A stretch of 64,000 nucleotides of DNA from Pantoea agglomerans NBRC 102470 (GTDB lineage: Bacteria > Pseudomonadota > Gammaproteobacteria > Enterobacterales > Enterobacteriaceae), in the NCBI RefSeq assembly GCF_001598475.1, contig NZ_BCZA01000001.1, forward strand, positions 620,001 through 684,000, read 5' to 3'. Positions 1 through 8,136 of this stretch are shown here, piece by piece. The position numbers and the translations under genes were made by a program. The notes beneath the pieces were generated by a model. That model had not been told where the DNA came from, searched no databases, and worked only from the letters and a program-made list of their open reading frames with translations. How positions within the stretch are numbered: position 1 is the first letter of the stretch; every line of letters begins with the position of its first letter.

Positions 1-89
1 GCTGGTTTGCGACGGCACTGTTATGGCTGATCGCCAGCCGCTGGGATCGTCGGGGCATCCCCGAACAGTCAATCTATCCCGCCCAATAA
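1..89 (+). CDS. C-terminal end of a membrane protein (partial)
   Basis: The open frame entering from the left edge ends at a TAA and supplies about 28 residues. They start with a hydrophobic stretch (WFATALLWLIAS) followed by a basic turn and a short polar tail ending in YPAQ. This looks like the last transmembrane helix and cytoplasmic tail of a polytopic transporter such as an MFS protein. The rest lies outside the window, so the family cannot be fixed. Confidence 0.5.
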   Translation, partial: WFATALLWLIASRWDRRGIPEQSIYPAQ

Positions 90-135
90 CAAGGTCAGGC
101 CGCCTGAGCGGCTGTCGTCAGGGACTGTTACTCTT

Positions 136-157
136 CGCGGGTGTGTGATCACCCGCG
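136..157. terminator. Hairpin between convergent genes
   Basis: CGCGGGTG and CACCCGCG form a perfect 8-bp stem with a 6-nt loop between the end of the left-edge gene and the end of the MFS gene on the minus strand. There is no T-run on either side, so it is at best a weak bidirectional terminator. Confidence 0.3.
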
Positions 158-180
158 TGTCAGGAAATCCTCTTTTAAGA

Positions 181-1503
181 TCAGGCGGCAGAAACGTCCG
201 CTGCGCCGGTCTGCGCCTCTGCCACCAGCGGCTTCTCCGGTTGCAGCAGCGTCATTGCCAGCATACTGCCAAAGGCGATCAGCGCGGTGACGGTAAACAT
301 CGCGTTGTAGCCGTAATATTCCGCCAGCCAGCCGCAGAGCATCGGAGAGATAATCGCTGCCAGATTGGCTATCGCCAGCGTCATGCCGCTGTAGGTACCC
401 ACCGACGCTTTAGGGGTGACATCAATCACCACCGACCAGTAGACATTGTTTACCAGTGCATTCAGCGCATTGCCCAGGGTCATCAGTGCAATAATCCCGG
501 CAGCCGACTGCACATAGGGGATCGCCATAAAGCAGCAGGCGGTGCCGCACAGCGTGACGGCGGCAAACAAGTTGCGCGCCAGACGCAGATTACGGAAGCG
601 AGCCAGCAGGGCATCGGCAATGCGACCGCCCAGCAGCACCGTGATACAGGCGCCGCTCCACGGGATCATCGCGACGTACCACAGTGAGTGCAGGTCGTAA
701 TGGAAATTATCCTGCAGATATTTCGGCATCCAGGTCACCAGGGTAAAGGTGATGTAGAGGAATGAGAAGTAGCCCAGCGCGTTGCAGACCAGGGTGCGGC
801 TGGTAAAGAAGCGCCACCAGGGCAGTGGTACGCTGTCGCCCGCGCTGCGGCGCTGACCGGTCTGGATAAGCTGACGTTCTGCGGCATTGGTATGTGGACT
901 TTTCTCCGGGCTGTCGCTGAAGGTGCGGGCAAACAGCGCCATCGCCAGCAGGGAGAAAACACCGAGCAGGATAAACATCATGCGCCAGTCATGGGTCAGC
1001 AGCAGCAGGCCCACCGCAATCGGGGCGGTCAGCAGCGCGCCAACCTGGGTCGAGAGCAGGCCGATGCCCAGCGCAAAGCCGCGCTCATTATCGGGTGCCC
1101 AGTGAGCAATCGCCTTGTTCATCAGCGCATAGGCCGGGCCTTCGGAAAAACCAAACATGATGCGAAGGGCAGCAAAGCCCATAATGGCGGATCCGCCAAA
1201 CAGCGCCATGCCCAGTTCCCCCGCCCAGGCGGTGGCGATCTCCAGCAGCGACCAGAGTACGCCTGCCAGCAGCCAGACTTTTTTCGTGCCGATACGGTCG
1301 GCAAGAAAGCCGCCACACAGCGAACCAAACAGATAGCCAAAGCCAAAGTAGCCCAGCACGGCACCGAGCTGGACTTTGCTGAAGTGATACTCCGCCGCAA
1401 TGGCGTTGGCCGCAAACGACAGGGCGCCGCGATCGATATAGTTGATCAGGGCGATCAGGAACAGCAGTGAAAATATGGTGTAACGGTAACGGCTGGTTGT
1501 CAT
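181..1503 (-). CDS. MFS transporter, ACS-like (anion:cation symporter type)
   Basis: A 440-residue major facilitator protein of the inner membrane with about 12 hydrophobic segments. The first helix runs into NYIDRGALSFA, resembling the NYxDR signature after TM1 in the ACS family (hexuronate, galactonate and glucarate carriers), and the loop 2-3 MFS motif is present as GGFLADRIGTKKVW. The start at 1503 is chosen because AGGAGA lies seven bases upstream; a longer frame to 1587 has no ribosome site. The substrate is probably an organic or sugar acid anion, inferred from family only. No catabolic gene adjoins it; the next gene on this strand is a glycosyltransferase 190 bp upstream. Confidence 0.8.
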   Translation of the reverse strand: MTTSRYRYTIFSLLFLIALINYIDRGALSFAANAIAAEYHFSKVQLGAVLGYFGFGYLFGSLCGGFLADRIGTKKVWLLAGVLWSLLEIATAWAGELGMALFGGSAIMGFAALRIMFGFSEGPAYALMNKAIAHWAPDNERGFALGIGLLSTQVGALLTAPIAVGLLLLTHDWRMMFILLGVFSLLAMALFARTFSDSPEKSPHTNAAERQLIQTGQRRSAGDSVPLPWWRFFTSRTLVCNALGYFSFLYITFTLVTWMPKYLQDNFHYDLHSLWYVAMIPWSGACITVLLGGRIADALLARFRNLRLARNLFAAVTLCGTACCFMAIPYVQSAAGIIALMTLGNALNALVNNVYWSVVIDVTPKASVGTYSGMTLAIANLAAIISPMLCGWLAEYYGYNAMFTVTALIAFGSMLAMTLLQPEKPLVAEAQTGAADVSAA

Positions 1504-1694
1504 CTCACTTCTCCTGATTAAATGTCTCAGGAGAGCAGAAGCAAAATTGATGCCGGAAAGGGTATTTATCCGGCAAACCGCGGACAAGCACAGAATTCGG
1601 GCCCCTGAGCCCGCTCCGAAGGGGGTTAACTGATCCCGCTAATAATTCGCCTGCGCTTCAATGCGGTGCAGCCGCTGCCTGTCGGTGGTGAGGC

Positions 1695-2708
1695 TCAGGC
1701 GGCGTTATGATGGTTGGGGCTGACGTGTGGCAGCGGGATAACCACGGCTTCCGTGACTGCTTCTGTATCAGCCGTCCCGACCTGGGGTATTTCGCCAACG
1801 TGTTGTAAAATCTGCTGCTGATAAGTCGCATCTGCCACCGTAGTCTGTTCACTCAGCAGTACGCCCGCCTCATTGACGTTTTTTCCGTCCACTTTTATTT
1901 TGCTGGTGGCACTGGCCAGCATCCACTCATATTCAATATCGACGTGGCCGCTATCAATACAGCGGATACCGTGCTGACTTAAATCATATGCCAGCACGGT
2001 TGCGGTCGGCCCTAATGAAATCAAGACCAGGTCAAAGTTGACGGCATTCTTTAAAACGGTATCAAACAGACGATCATAGACGGAAAAGGCATTACGGTTC
2101 AGCGTCGTAATACGTTTCACTTCGCTGGCTCCCTCCAGTAAATCATTGCCTAATCCCAGGCGCGTTCCGCTGCCTTCCACAATTAATACCCGGCGGCCCT
2201 GATAGAGCTGTTTAAACTTATCAAATATCGTCCGGGATAATTGCTTGCCTTTATAATCGTGATAGGGACGGGTCACCGAGGTATTTCCATACTGGTACTG
2301 TTTATTCAGCAGACCCTCATAATATTTAAAATAAAATGATTTATGGAAGAACCAGAACAGGGCCGACCCGCCCCGCATATTACGGGTGGTACGAAAGGCA
2401 TCCGGCAGACAGATCAGACAGTTCGGGTTGGCTCCTGAATCCTGCTGCAGCAAGGCTTTGAGTCGTGCAGAGAGATTCGGGTCAAATGGCTGAAAACCGA
2501 TATTTTTATACCAGGTCATTTCCAGTTCACCGTCGCCATAACGGGCCAGAGATAATTGTGGGTTACGTAATAACAGATCGACAGTCTCTTCTATCGACAT
2601 AACGGAATAACGCTTTACCCGTGCCTGCGCGGCAGGATAGCGAATGGCAGCATTAAGAAACTTAAAAGGGAAACGAAACTTGCGATAAATAGCGTGAAGT
2701 GCGGTCAT
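1695..2708 (-). CDS. GT-D fold (SP_1767/DUF1792-type) glycosyltransferase
   Basis: 337 residues. The N-terminal part has LARYGDGELE, matching the R(F/Y)GDGE signature of GT-D glycosyltransferases, and the middle has SLGPTATVLAYDL followed by DSGHVDIEYEW, the family's second conserved block. The protein should transfer a sugar from a nucleotide sugar to a glycan or glycoprotein acceptor in the cytoplasm; the acceptor is unknown. The last ~55 residues are polar and valine-rich and look like a variable tail. The frame extends upstream to 2810, but that part has no ribosome site and contains a CRP-like box, so 2708 (with GCAGGT upstream) is preferred. It stands alone, outside any polysaccharide cluster. 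Confidence 0.75.
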   Translation of the reverse strand: MTALHAIYRKFRFPFKFLNAAIRYPAAQARVKRYSVMSIEETVDLLLRNPQLSLARYGDGELEMTWYKNIGFQPFDPNLSARLKALLQQDSGANPNCLICLPDAFRTTRNMRGGSALFWFFHKSFYFKYYEGLLNKQYQYGNTSVTRPYHDYKGKQLSRTIFDKFKQLYQGRRVLIVEGSGTRLGLGNDLLEGASEVKRITTLNRNAFSVYDRLFDTVLKNAVNFDLVLISLGPTATVLAYDLSQHGIRCIDSGHVDIEYEWMLASATSKIKVDGKNVNEAGVLLSEQTTVADATYQQQILQHVGEIPQVGTADTEAVTEAVVIPLPHVSPNHHNAA

Positions 2709-2777
2709 AGTTAACCTGCCTGGTTTATTGCTGCCAGAAAAATCCCGCCTGCTGGCCGGATAAACGAATATAAGAGA

Positions 2778-2793
2778 GCTGATATATATCACA
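2778..2793 (-). promoter_or_regulatory. CRP-like box upstream of the GT-D gene
   Basis: Read on the minus strand the site is TGTGA-N6-TCAGC, 8 of 10 matches to TGTGA-N6-TCACA, 70 bp upstream of the chosen start. The fit is good but a single unaided match in AT-rich DNA can be chance. Confidence 0.35.
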
Positions 2794-3223
2794 GATAAAA
2801 TAAGCGTCATGCTACGGAATATCTGAAATCGTTTTCATCGGCAAAATCCCTTTGTTCATTAATCTATTTCCTGAGTGTTATTTTTCAGGAAAATAATAAA
2901 AAACGCGTTCAGGCTGGCACAATTAAATCATTTGAACAGCAGCGACACCGCACCAGCGTTGATGAAGCCGCCAAGAATAACAGCAGGGCAGTAACATTCC
3001 CGATTTCAGCAATAAGAGTTATTTCACAACAGAGTTAATAAACCATTATGATTATTTGACTCTGAAAATCTTTCGTCGGGCACACTTTAGCTGGCGTTAC
3101 AGAAGGGCGGCTTGTCTGTTAATTAATCGCCTTTGAACAAAAGGTGCGGTCGTTAGCAGCCTATGGTTAATTTTTTGTGATGGATATCCCGTAATCAGCC
3201 CTTCAGAAAGTAAAAAAAGCGGC

Positions 3224-3253
3224 CTGACCGCATTAACAGGTGACATTTATAAT
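3224..3253 (+). promoter_or_regulatory. Candidate sigma-70 promoter of the PQQ dehydrogenase
   Basis: A perfect -10 TATAAT (3248-3253) is preceded by CTGACC at an 18-bp spacing, a 4/6 match to the -35 element. Transcription would begin near 3260, leaving a leader of about 115 nt before the start codon at 3377. Confidence 0.4.
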
Positions 3254-3376
3254 AAATATTTCTAATGATTAACGCTTATACACGTTTTTACATATTTCGT
3301 GCGTAAGTTAAAATCTCGTTGAATTTATGTTTCCAGCTTAACCTTTCAATTGCCGCTAATGACCCGAGGATGGATC

Positions 3377-5734
3377 ATGATCAATAAAATAACCAGTATA
3401 ATCATGGTGATATTTGCTATCGCCCTGATTTACATGGGAGGACAACTCCTGCTTGCAGGAGGCAGCGCGTTCTATGCGCTGATGGGCGTGGGCGTTCTGC
3501 TCAGCGCGATTCTGCTGTTGATGAACAAACGCAGTGCGCTGACGCTTTATGCGCTGCTGATGTGGATCACTCTGTTCTGGACTATCTGGGAAGTGGGCTT
3601 CGACAAATGGCAGTGGATCCCGCGCGGCGACCTGTTTGGCGTGCTGGGTCTCTGGCTGGCGCTGCCGTGGGTGGTGCGTCCGCTCTATCAGGGGCAGCGT
3701 CGTTTCCATCCTTTCCTCGGGGGTTCCGTCGTCCTGATGGTGCTGCTGGTCATCGGTCTCTGCTTCTACGATCCGCTACCGCAGCAGGGCGCCATTAATA
3801 CGCCGCGCAACGCCTCTGCGACCGGCGGTGCCGCTGAAGAGTGGAGCGCATATGGCGGAACCACAGATGGCCAGCGCTTCTCGGCGCTGAAGCAGATCAC
3901 TAAAGATAACGTGAAAGATCTTGAAGTGGCCTGGACCTATCACACCGGCGACCTGCGTCAGGGTGATGATGCGACCGAATACACCTTTGAAGCGACACCG
4001 CTGAAAGCCAACGGCATGCTCTACTTCTGTACGCCGCACAACGAAGTCCATGCTCTTGACCCGGAAACCGGTGCGGTGAAGTGGAAAACGACGCCGGATA
4101 AAAACCGCTCTTATCTGCAGCAGCACCAGACCTGTCGTGGCGTGAGCTACTTCGATGCCGGTCAGCAGGCGCAGGCGCAGACGGGCGCATCGCCGGCCAT
4201 CTGCCGCAAGCGTATCTTCAATGCCACCACCGATGCCCGCCTGCTGGCGCTGGATGCCGATACCGGTAAAGCCTGTGCTGACTTTGGTGACAACGGTGTG
4301 GTGAATCTGCGCGCCAACATGGGCGAGGTGCGTCCGCACGCGCTGATGCAGACTGCCGCGCCACTGGTGGCGGGCAACCTGGTGATTGTCGGCGGTTCGG
4401 TGATGGATAACGGCTTCAACAGCGGTAACCCATCAGGTGTGATCCGTGCCTATGATGCCGTCAGCGGTCGTCTGGTGTGGAACTTCGATCCGGCTAACCC
4501 GGATAACACCGCACCGGTCGCTGAAGGGGCAACCTATCCGCAGGATACCCCGGTCGCCTGGGCCACCCTGAGCGCCGATCTGAAAAACGGCCTGGTCTAT
4601 GTGCCGTTTGGTAACGCCTCGCCGGATGAAGTGGGACTTGAACGCGATCCCGCCAGCAACACTGAAAAATTCCGTGATGCGCTGGTGGCACTGGATCTGA
4701 AAACCGGTGCGTTCAAATGGCGTTATCAGAGTTCGAACCACGACCTCTGGGATCGCGATAACCCGTCACAGCCGTCGCTGGTGGACATCAACTATCAGGG
4801 CAAACCGCAACCGGCGGTGATCCTGCCGACCAAAACCGGCAACCTGTTTGTGCTGAACCGCCTGACCGGCGAACCGGTTTATCCGGTAGAGCAGGTTAAG
4901 GTCTCCACGGATGGTATTAAAGGCGAGCAGTATGCGGCGACTCAGCCGGTCTCAAGCCTGAACTTCATTCCGCAGCCGCTGACTGAGAAGTCAATGTGGG
5001 GCATTACGCCGTTTGACCAGATGGCCTGCCGCACCACGTTCCGTGAGCTGCGCTATGACGGTAACCCGTGGACGCCACCAACGGAGAAAGGCTCGCTGAT
5101 CTTCCCGGGCAACATCGGGGTGTTTAACTGGGGTTCAGTAGCGGTTGATCCACAGCGTCAGATGCTGATTGCGGCACCGGTACGCCTGGCTTACAAATAC
5201 AACCTCATCAGACGCACGCCGGAAACCGAAACCCAGCGTACCTTCACCAAAGATGGTACGCCGTACTGGAATGAGAACTTCCACGGTGACTACGCTATCC
5301 ACATCCAGCAGATGGCGTCAGGTCTGGGTATTCCCTGCATCGCGCCACCGTGGGGACGGATGGTCGGTGTGGATCTGACCACCGGCAAAACCGAATGGCT
5401 GCGCCGCGTCGGCACCACCAAAAACCTCAAAACCAGCTTCCTGCCTGGCCGCTTCCCGCTCGGTTTCCCGATGGGGATGGTGGCGCACGGCGGACCGCTG
5501 CTGACGGCGGGTGATCTGGTGTTCCACGGCGCAACGGCAGATAACTTCTTCCGTGCTTACGACAGCACCACCGGCGAACTGCTGTGGCAGACTGAACTGA
5601 GCGCGGGTGCGCAGGCCACACCATCCACCTTTATGGGCAAAGATGGTAAGCAGTATGTGGTGATTGCCGCGGGCGGCCACGGCTCGCTCGGTACCACGGC
5701 GGGCGACAGCGTTGTCGCTTTCCGTCTGAAGTGA
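3377..5734 (+). CDS. gcd: Membrane-bound PQQ-dependent dehydrogenase, glucose/quinate/shikimate family
   Basis: 785 residues, close to E. coli Gcd (796). About five N-terminal transmembrane helices (residues 1-135) anchor a periplasmic eight-bladed PQQ propeller; electrons go to ubiquinone. Conserved features of the Gcd catalytic domain are present: QHQTCRGVSY, HDLWDRD (catalytic Asp region), PTKTGNLFVLNR (PQQ-contacting Lys) and the C-terminal AAGGHGSLGT. The start at 3377 follows GAGGA at a 6-nt spacing. The gene is monocistronic with its own promoter and terminator. Glucose oxidation to gluconolactone is the default reading, but the same family oxidises quinate or shikimate and sequence similarity alone does not separate these. 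PQQ synthesis genes are not in the window. Confidence 0.85.
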   Translation: MINKITSIIMVIFAIALIYMGGQLLLAGGSAFYALMGVGVLLSAILLLMNKRSALTLYALLMWITLFWTIWEVGFDKWQWIPRGDLFGVLGLWLALPWVVRPLYQGQRRFHPFLGGSVVLMVLLVIGLCFYDPLPQQGAINTPRNASATGGAAEEWSAYGGTTDGQRFSALKQITKDNVKDLEVAWTYHTGDLRQGDDATEYTFEATPLKANGMLYFCTPHNEVHALDPETGAVKWKTTPDKNRSYLQQHQTCRGVSYFDAGQQAQAQTGASPAICRKRIFNATTDARLLALDADTGKACADFGDNGVVNLRANMGEVRPHALMQTAAPLVAGNLVIVGGSVMDNGFNSGNPSGVIRAYDAVSGRLVWNFDPANPDNTAPVAEGATYPQDTPVAWATLSADLKNGLVYVPFGNASPDEVGLERDPASNTEKFRDALVALDLKTGAFKWRYQSSNHDLWDRDNPSQPSLVDINYQGKPQPAVILPTKTGNLFVLNRLTGEPVYPVEQVKVSTDGIKGEQYAATQPVSSLNFIPQPLTEKSMWGITPFDQMACRTTFRELRYDGNPWTPPTEKGSLIFPGNIGVFNWGSVAVDPQRQMLIAAPVRLAYKYNLIRRTPETETQRTFTKDGTPYWNENFHGDYAIHIQQMASGLGIPCIAPPWGRMVGVDLTTGKTEWLRRVGTTKNLKTSFLPGRFPLGFPMGMVAHGGPLLTAGDLVFHGATADNFFRAYDSTTGELLWQTELSAGAQATPSTFMGKDGKQYVVIAAGGHGSLGTTAGDSVVAFRLK

Positions 5735-5754
5735 TTTTTTAAAAAAACCGACCT

Positions 5755-5787
5755 GCTGAGCGCCGCCCTGGCGCTCAGCTTTTTTTT
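5755..5787 (+). terminator. Rho-independent terminator of the PQQ dehydrogenase gene
   Basis: GCTGAGCGCC and GGCGCTCAGC form a perfect 10-bp stem with a 5-nt loop, followed directly by eight T residues. Confidence 0.93.
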
Positions 5788-5979
5788 AAGCTTCTGTCTG
5801 CCAGATCTCACGCCCGGCTTCGCGCGACAACCCGTTGTATTTCATCTTAATTCTTTCATCTCCGCATTCACATCATCTGATAACGCATCGAAACCATTTC
5901 GTGACAGCGCTCCCGGTTTAATGATTTCTCCTGCCTGACAGACTTGCGCATTAAGCCGCGAGGCGTAGATTAATATATG

Positions 5980-6019
5980 ACTTCACAATTAATCGTGAAT
6001 ACGAAAAGTACTTCACAAT
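5980..6019 (+). promoter_or_regulatory. Repeated TTCAC sites, probable operator of the sugar operon
   Basis: ACTTCACAAT occurs at 5980-5989 and again exactly 30 bp later at 6010-6019. The first copy is also half of an inverted repeat TTCAC-N8-GTGAA (5982-5999). The position just downstream of a possible promoter suits a repressor, most simply the RpiR-type protein encoded at 10643. Confidence 0.4.
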
Positions 6020-6043
6020 ACGCACTCTGAAGGATTGATGCTC

Positions 6044-7024
6044 ATGTCGGAACTGAAATTTGCTACCCGTCTTAACTCTTTCGCCTCGGGGGCGCACCTC
6101 TACTGGCCCGATCAGCAGGGCAAGCCCTCTGTGCTGCAGATGGTTGCCCGTGCAGGCAAGGTCAAAGGCTTAACGCATCTCGACCTCAACTTTCCGCAAC
6201 ATCTCACCAGCGATATCCCCACACTGCGCCAGGCGATCAGTGATGCGGGTCTGGCCGTTAACGGTATGCAGATGCGCTGGGACGCGCCACAGTTCAAAAT
6301 CGGCGCGTTTACCCATCCCGACGCGAAAGTGCGTCGCGAAGCGATTGAGCTGACCAAACGGGGCATTGACGCGGGTCGGGAATTTGGTTCACGGCTGATG
6401 ACGCTGTGGATGGGGCAGGACGGTTTCGATTACTGCTTCCAGGCGGACTATAAGAAGATCTGGGAGGATGCGGTCAGCGCCGTGCGTGAAGTGGCGGAGT
6501 ATGCACCGGACGTTGACGTCAGCATCGAATATAAACCCAATGAGCCACGCGCCTACAGCATCTTTCCCAACGCCACCACCTGTCTGCTGGCCGTGGAAGA
6601 GGCGGGCTGCGCCAACCTGGGGATCACCCTGGATTTTGCTCATGTACTGTTTGCCAATGAGATCCCGGCTTACGCCGCCGCCATGGTGGCGCGCCGCTCA
6701 CGGCTGCTGGGGCTGGACCTTAATGACGGCTGGGGCAAGCGTGATGACGGCCTGATGGTCGGCTCAGTTAACCCACGCGCCACGCTGGAGTTTCTCTGGC
6801 AGATGCAGCGTGATGGTTATCGCGGTGCCTACTACTTCGATACCTTCCCGGATGCCAGCGGTCTTGACCCGATCCGTGAGGCAGAAAGCAATATTGCGAC
6901 CGTGACTCGTCTGCTGAGGCTTTGTGACCAGCTGCACGACAACGCGGCGTTACTGGCGGCCATTGAGCGTCAGGATGCGGTGGCCTCTCAGCAGATCGTC
7001 AATGACATCATGCTGGCGCGCTGA
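6044..7024 (+). CDS. Sugar isomerase/epimerase, xylose-isomerase-like TIM barrel
   Basis: 326 residues forming a single TIM barrel of the AP-endonuclease-2/xylose isomerase superfamily. Likely divalent metal ligands and catalytic residues are E162 and K164 (IEYKPNEP), D197 and H200 (TLDFAH), D225/D228 (LDLNDGWG) and D266 (YYFDTFPD). The E-x-K and FDTFPD patterns recall L-rhamnose isomerase-type enzymes rather than IolE or AlsE. It should interconvert an aldose and ketose, free or phosphorylated. Three in-frame start options lie at 6035-6046; ATG 6044 is chosen because AAGGA ends nine bases upstream. First gene of a six-gene sugar uptake and catabolism operon. Confidence 0.7.
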   Translation: MSELKFATRLNSFASGAHLYWPDQQGKPSVLQMVARAGKVKGLTHLDLNFPQHLTSDIPTLRQAISDAGLAVNGMQMRWDAPQFKIGAFTHPDAKVRREAIELTKRGIDAGREFGSRLMTLWMGQDGFDYCFQADYKKIWEDAVSAVREVAEYAPDVDVSIEYKPNEPRAYSIFPNATTCLLAVEEAGCANLGITLDFAHVLFANEIPAYAAAMVARRSRLLGLDLNDGWGKRDDGLMVGSVNPRATLEFLWQMQRDGYRGAYYFDTFPDASGLDPIREAESNIATVTRLLRLCDQLHDNAALLAAIERQDAVASQQIVNDIMLAR

Positions 7025-7079
7025 CAGCCGATTAATCATAAAAACATCACATCTCTACCCAACACCCTGAGAATAAAAA

Positions 7080-8120
7080 ATGAAAAAACGCCTGCTTTCT
7101 CTTATCGCCTCCTCACTGCTCTGCAGCACGGTTTATGCGGCAGAACTGGCACCGCTGCAATCCGATACTGAACCGGATCGCACCGACTGGACCCAGCTCG
7201 ACACCAAATATGGCGCACTGCCAAAAGTCGATAAGTCGCTGAAGATTGGCGGGGTATCGAAAACCCTGACCAATGAGTACTGGCGCTCACTCGGCCAGGG
7301 CTACCAGAATGCGGCGAAAAAGTATGGTTTCACTGTCGCTTATCAGGCGGCGGCCAATGAAGACGATCAGCTCGGTCAGCTCTCCATTGCGGAAACCCTG
7401 ATCTCGCAGGGCTTTAATGGCCTGCTGGTTTCGCCGCAGACCGATATCAACCTGGAGCCTGCACTGGAGAGTGCCAATAGTAAAAATATTCCGGTGGTTA
7501 ACGTTAATGATGCGGTAATGCCGAATGCGCGCTACTACGTCGGCAACGTCCAGAAGGACAATGGCGTGCGGGTAGCGAAGTGGTTTATGCAGCACCATCC
7601 GCAGGGCGGCAAAGTGGCGGTGATTGAAGGGCAGCCAGGGGTTTATGCCGCCGGACAGCGCACCCGTGGCTTTAAAGAGACGCTGGACAGCGCCGGGAAG
7701 TTCACCATCGTGGCCAGCGTGCCCGCTAACTGGAGTCGCGAGCAGGCCTTTAACGCCGCATCGACCATTCTGCAGCAGCATCCTGATTTAATCGGCTTCT
7801 ACGCCAACAACGACACCATGGCGCTGGGCGTGGTGGAGGCGGTACGCGCGCAGAACAAAGCGTCACAGGTGGCCATCTTTGGCACTGACGGCATTTCCGA
7901 TGCCTACGCCTCGATTAAGCGCGGCGAGCTGACCGGCACGGTCGACAGTTTCCCGGTGCTGACCGGTGAAGTGGCGATGGACGTCATTATCCGGCTGATC
8001 AATGGACAGAAACTGTCGCGCGTTGTCTCGACACCCCAGGCGCTGATCACCAAAGAGAATGTCGAGGCGTTCTCAACCAAAGACAACAACCGGTTGCGTC
8101 AGCTGCTGGCTCAACAATAA
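7080..8120 (+). CDS. Sugar ABC transporter substrate-binding protein (RbsB-like)
   Basis: 346 residues. A signal peptide (basic MKKR, hydrophobic core, probable cleavage after VYA at residue 20) directs it to the periplasm. The rest is a type I periplasmic binding protein of the ribose/galactose class, with GQRTRGFKETLD and the C-terminal AIFGTDGISDAYASIKRGELTGTVD, which carries the hinge and ligand-contact region. A longer than usual N-terminal segment (residues 21-55) precedes the first beta strand. It delivers a sugar to the ATPase and permease encoded next. The ligand cannot be read from sequence. Confidence 0.85.
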   Translation: MKKRLLSLIASSLLCSTVYAAELAPLQSDTEPDRTDWTQLDTKYGALPKVDKSLKIGGVSKTLTNEYWRSLGQGYQNAAKKYGFTVAYQAAANEDDQLGQLSIAETLISQGFNGLLVSPQTDINLEPALESANSKNIPVVNVNDAVMPNARYYVGNVQKDNGVRVAKWFMQHHPQGGKVAVIEGQPGVYAAGQRTRGFKETLDSAGKFTIVASVPANWSREQAFNAASTILQQHPDLIGFYANNDTMALGVVEAVRAQNKASQVAIFGTDGISDAYASIKRGELTGTVDSFPVLTGEVAMDVIIRLINGQKLSRVVSTPQALITKENVEAFSTKDNNRLRQLLAQQ

Positions 8121-8136
8121 GTCAGCGGGAGCGGGT

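Larger units (their letters stand above)
2709..3376. other. 668-bp intergenic region between divergent genes
   Basis: AT-rich spacer between the minus-strand glycosyltransferase and the plus-strand PQQ dehydrogenase. It holds the CRP-like box near 2785 and the candidate dehydrogenase promoter near 3224-3253. No open frame with a ribosome site was seen. Confidence 0.5.
5735..6043 (+). other. Spacer and control region upstream of the sugar ABC operon
   Basis: After the terminator the spacer has no open frame with a ribosome site. Its last 80 bases hold a possible promoter (TTGCGC at 5944, TAGATT at 5966, spacing 16) and the TTCAC repeats described separately. Confidence 0.45.

Noticed and set aside
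145..687. Plus-strand frame of 180 codons opposite the first MFS gene
   Set aside because: Lies antisense to a well-supported transporter and encodes an Arg/Gln/His-rich sequence without any domain.
2709..2810. N-terminal extension of the GT-D glycosyltransferase with a hydrophobic stretch
   Set aside because: The ATG at 2810 has no ribosome site, and the segment contains a CRP-like box and AT-rich promoter-like DNA; the family normally starts close to the chosen site.
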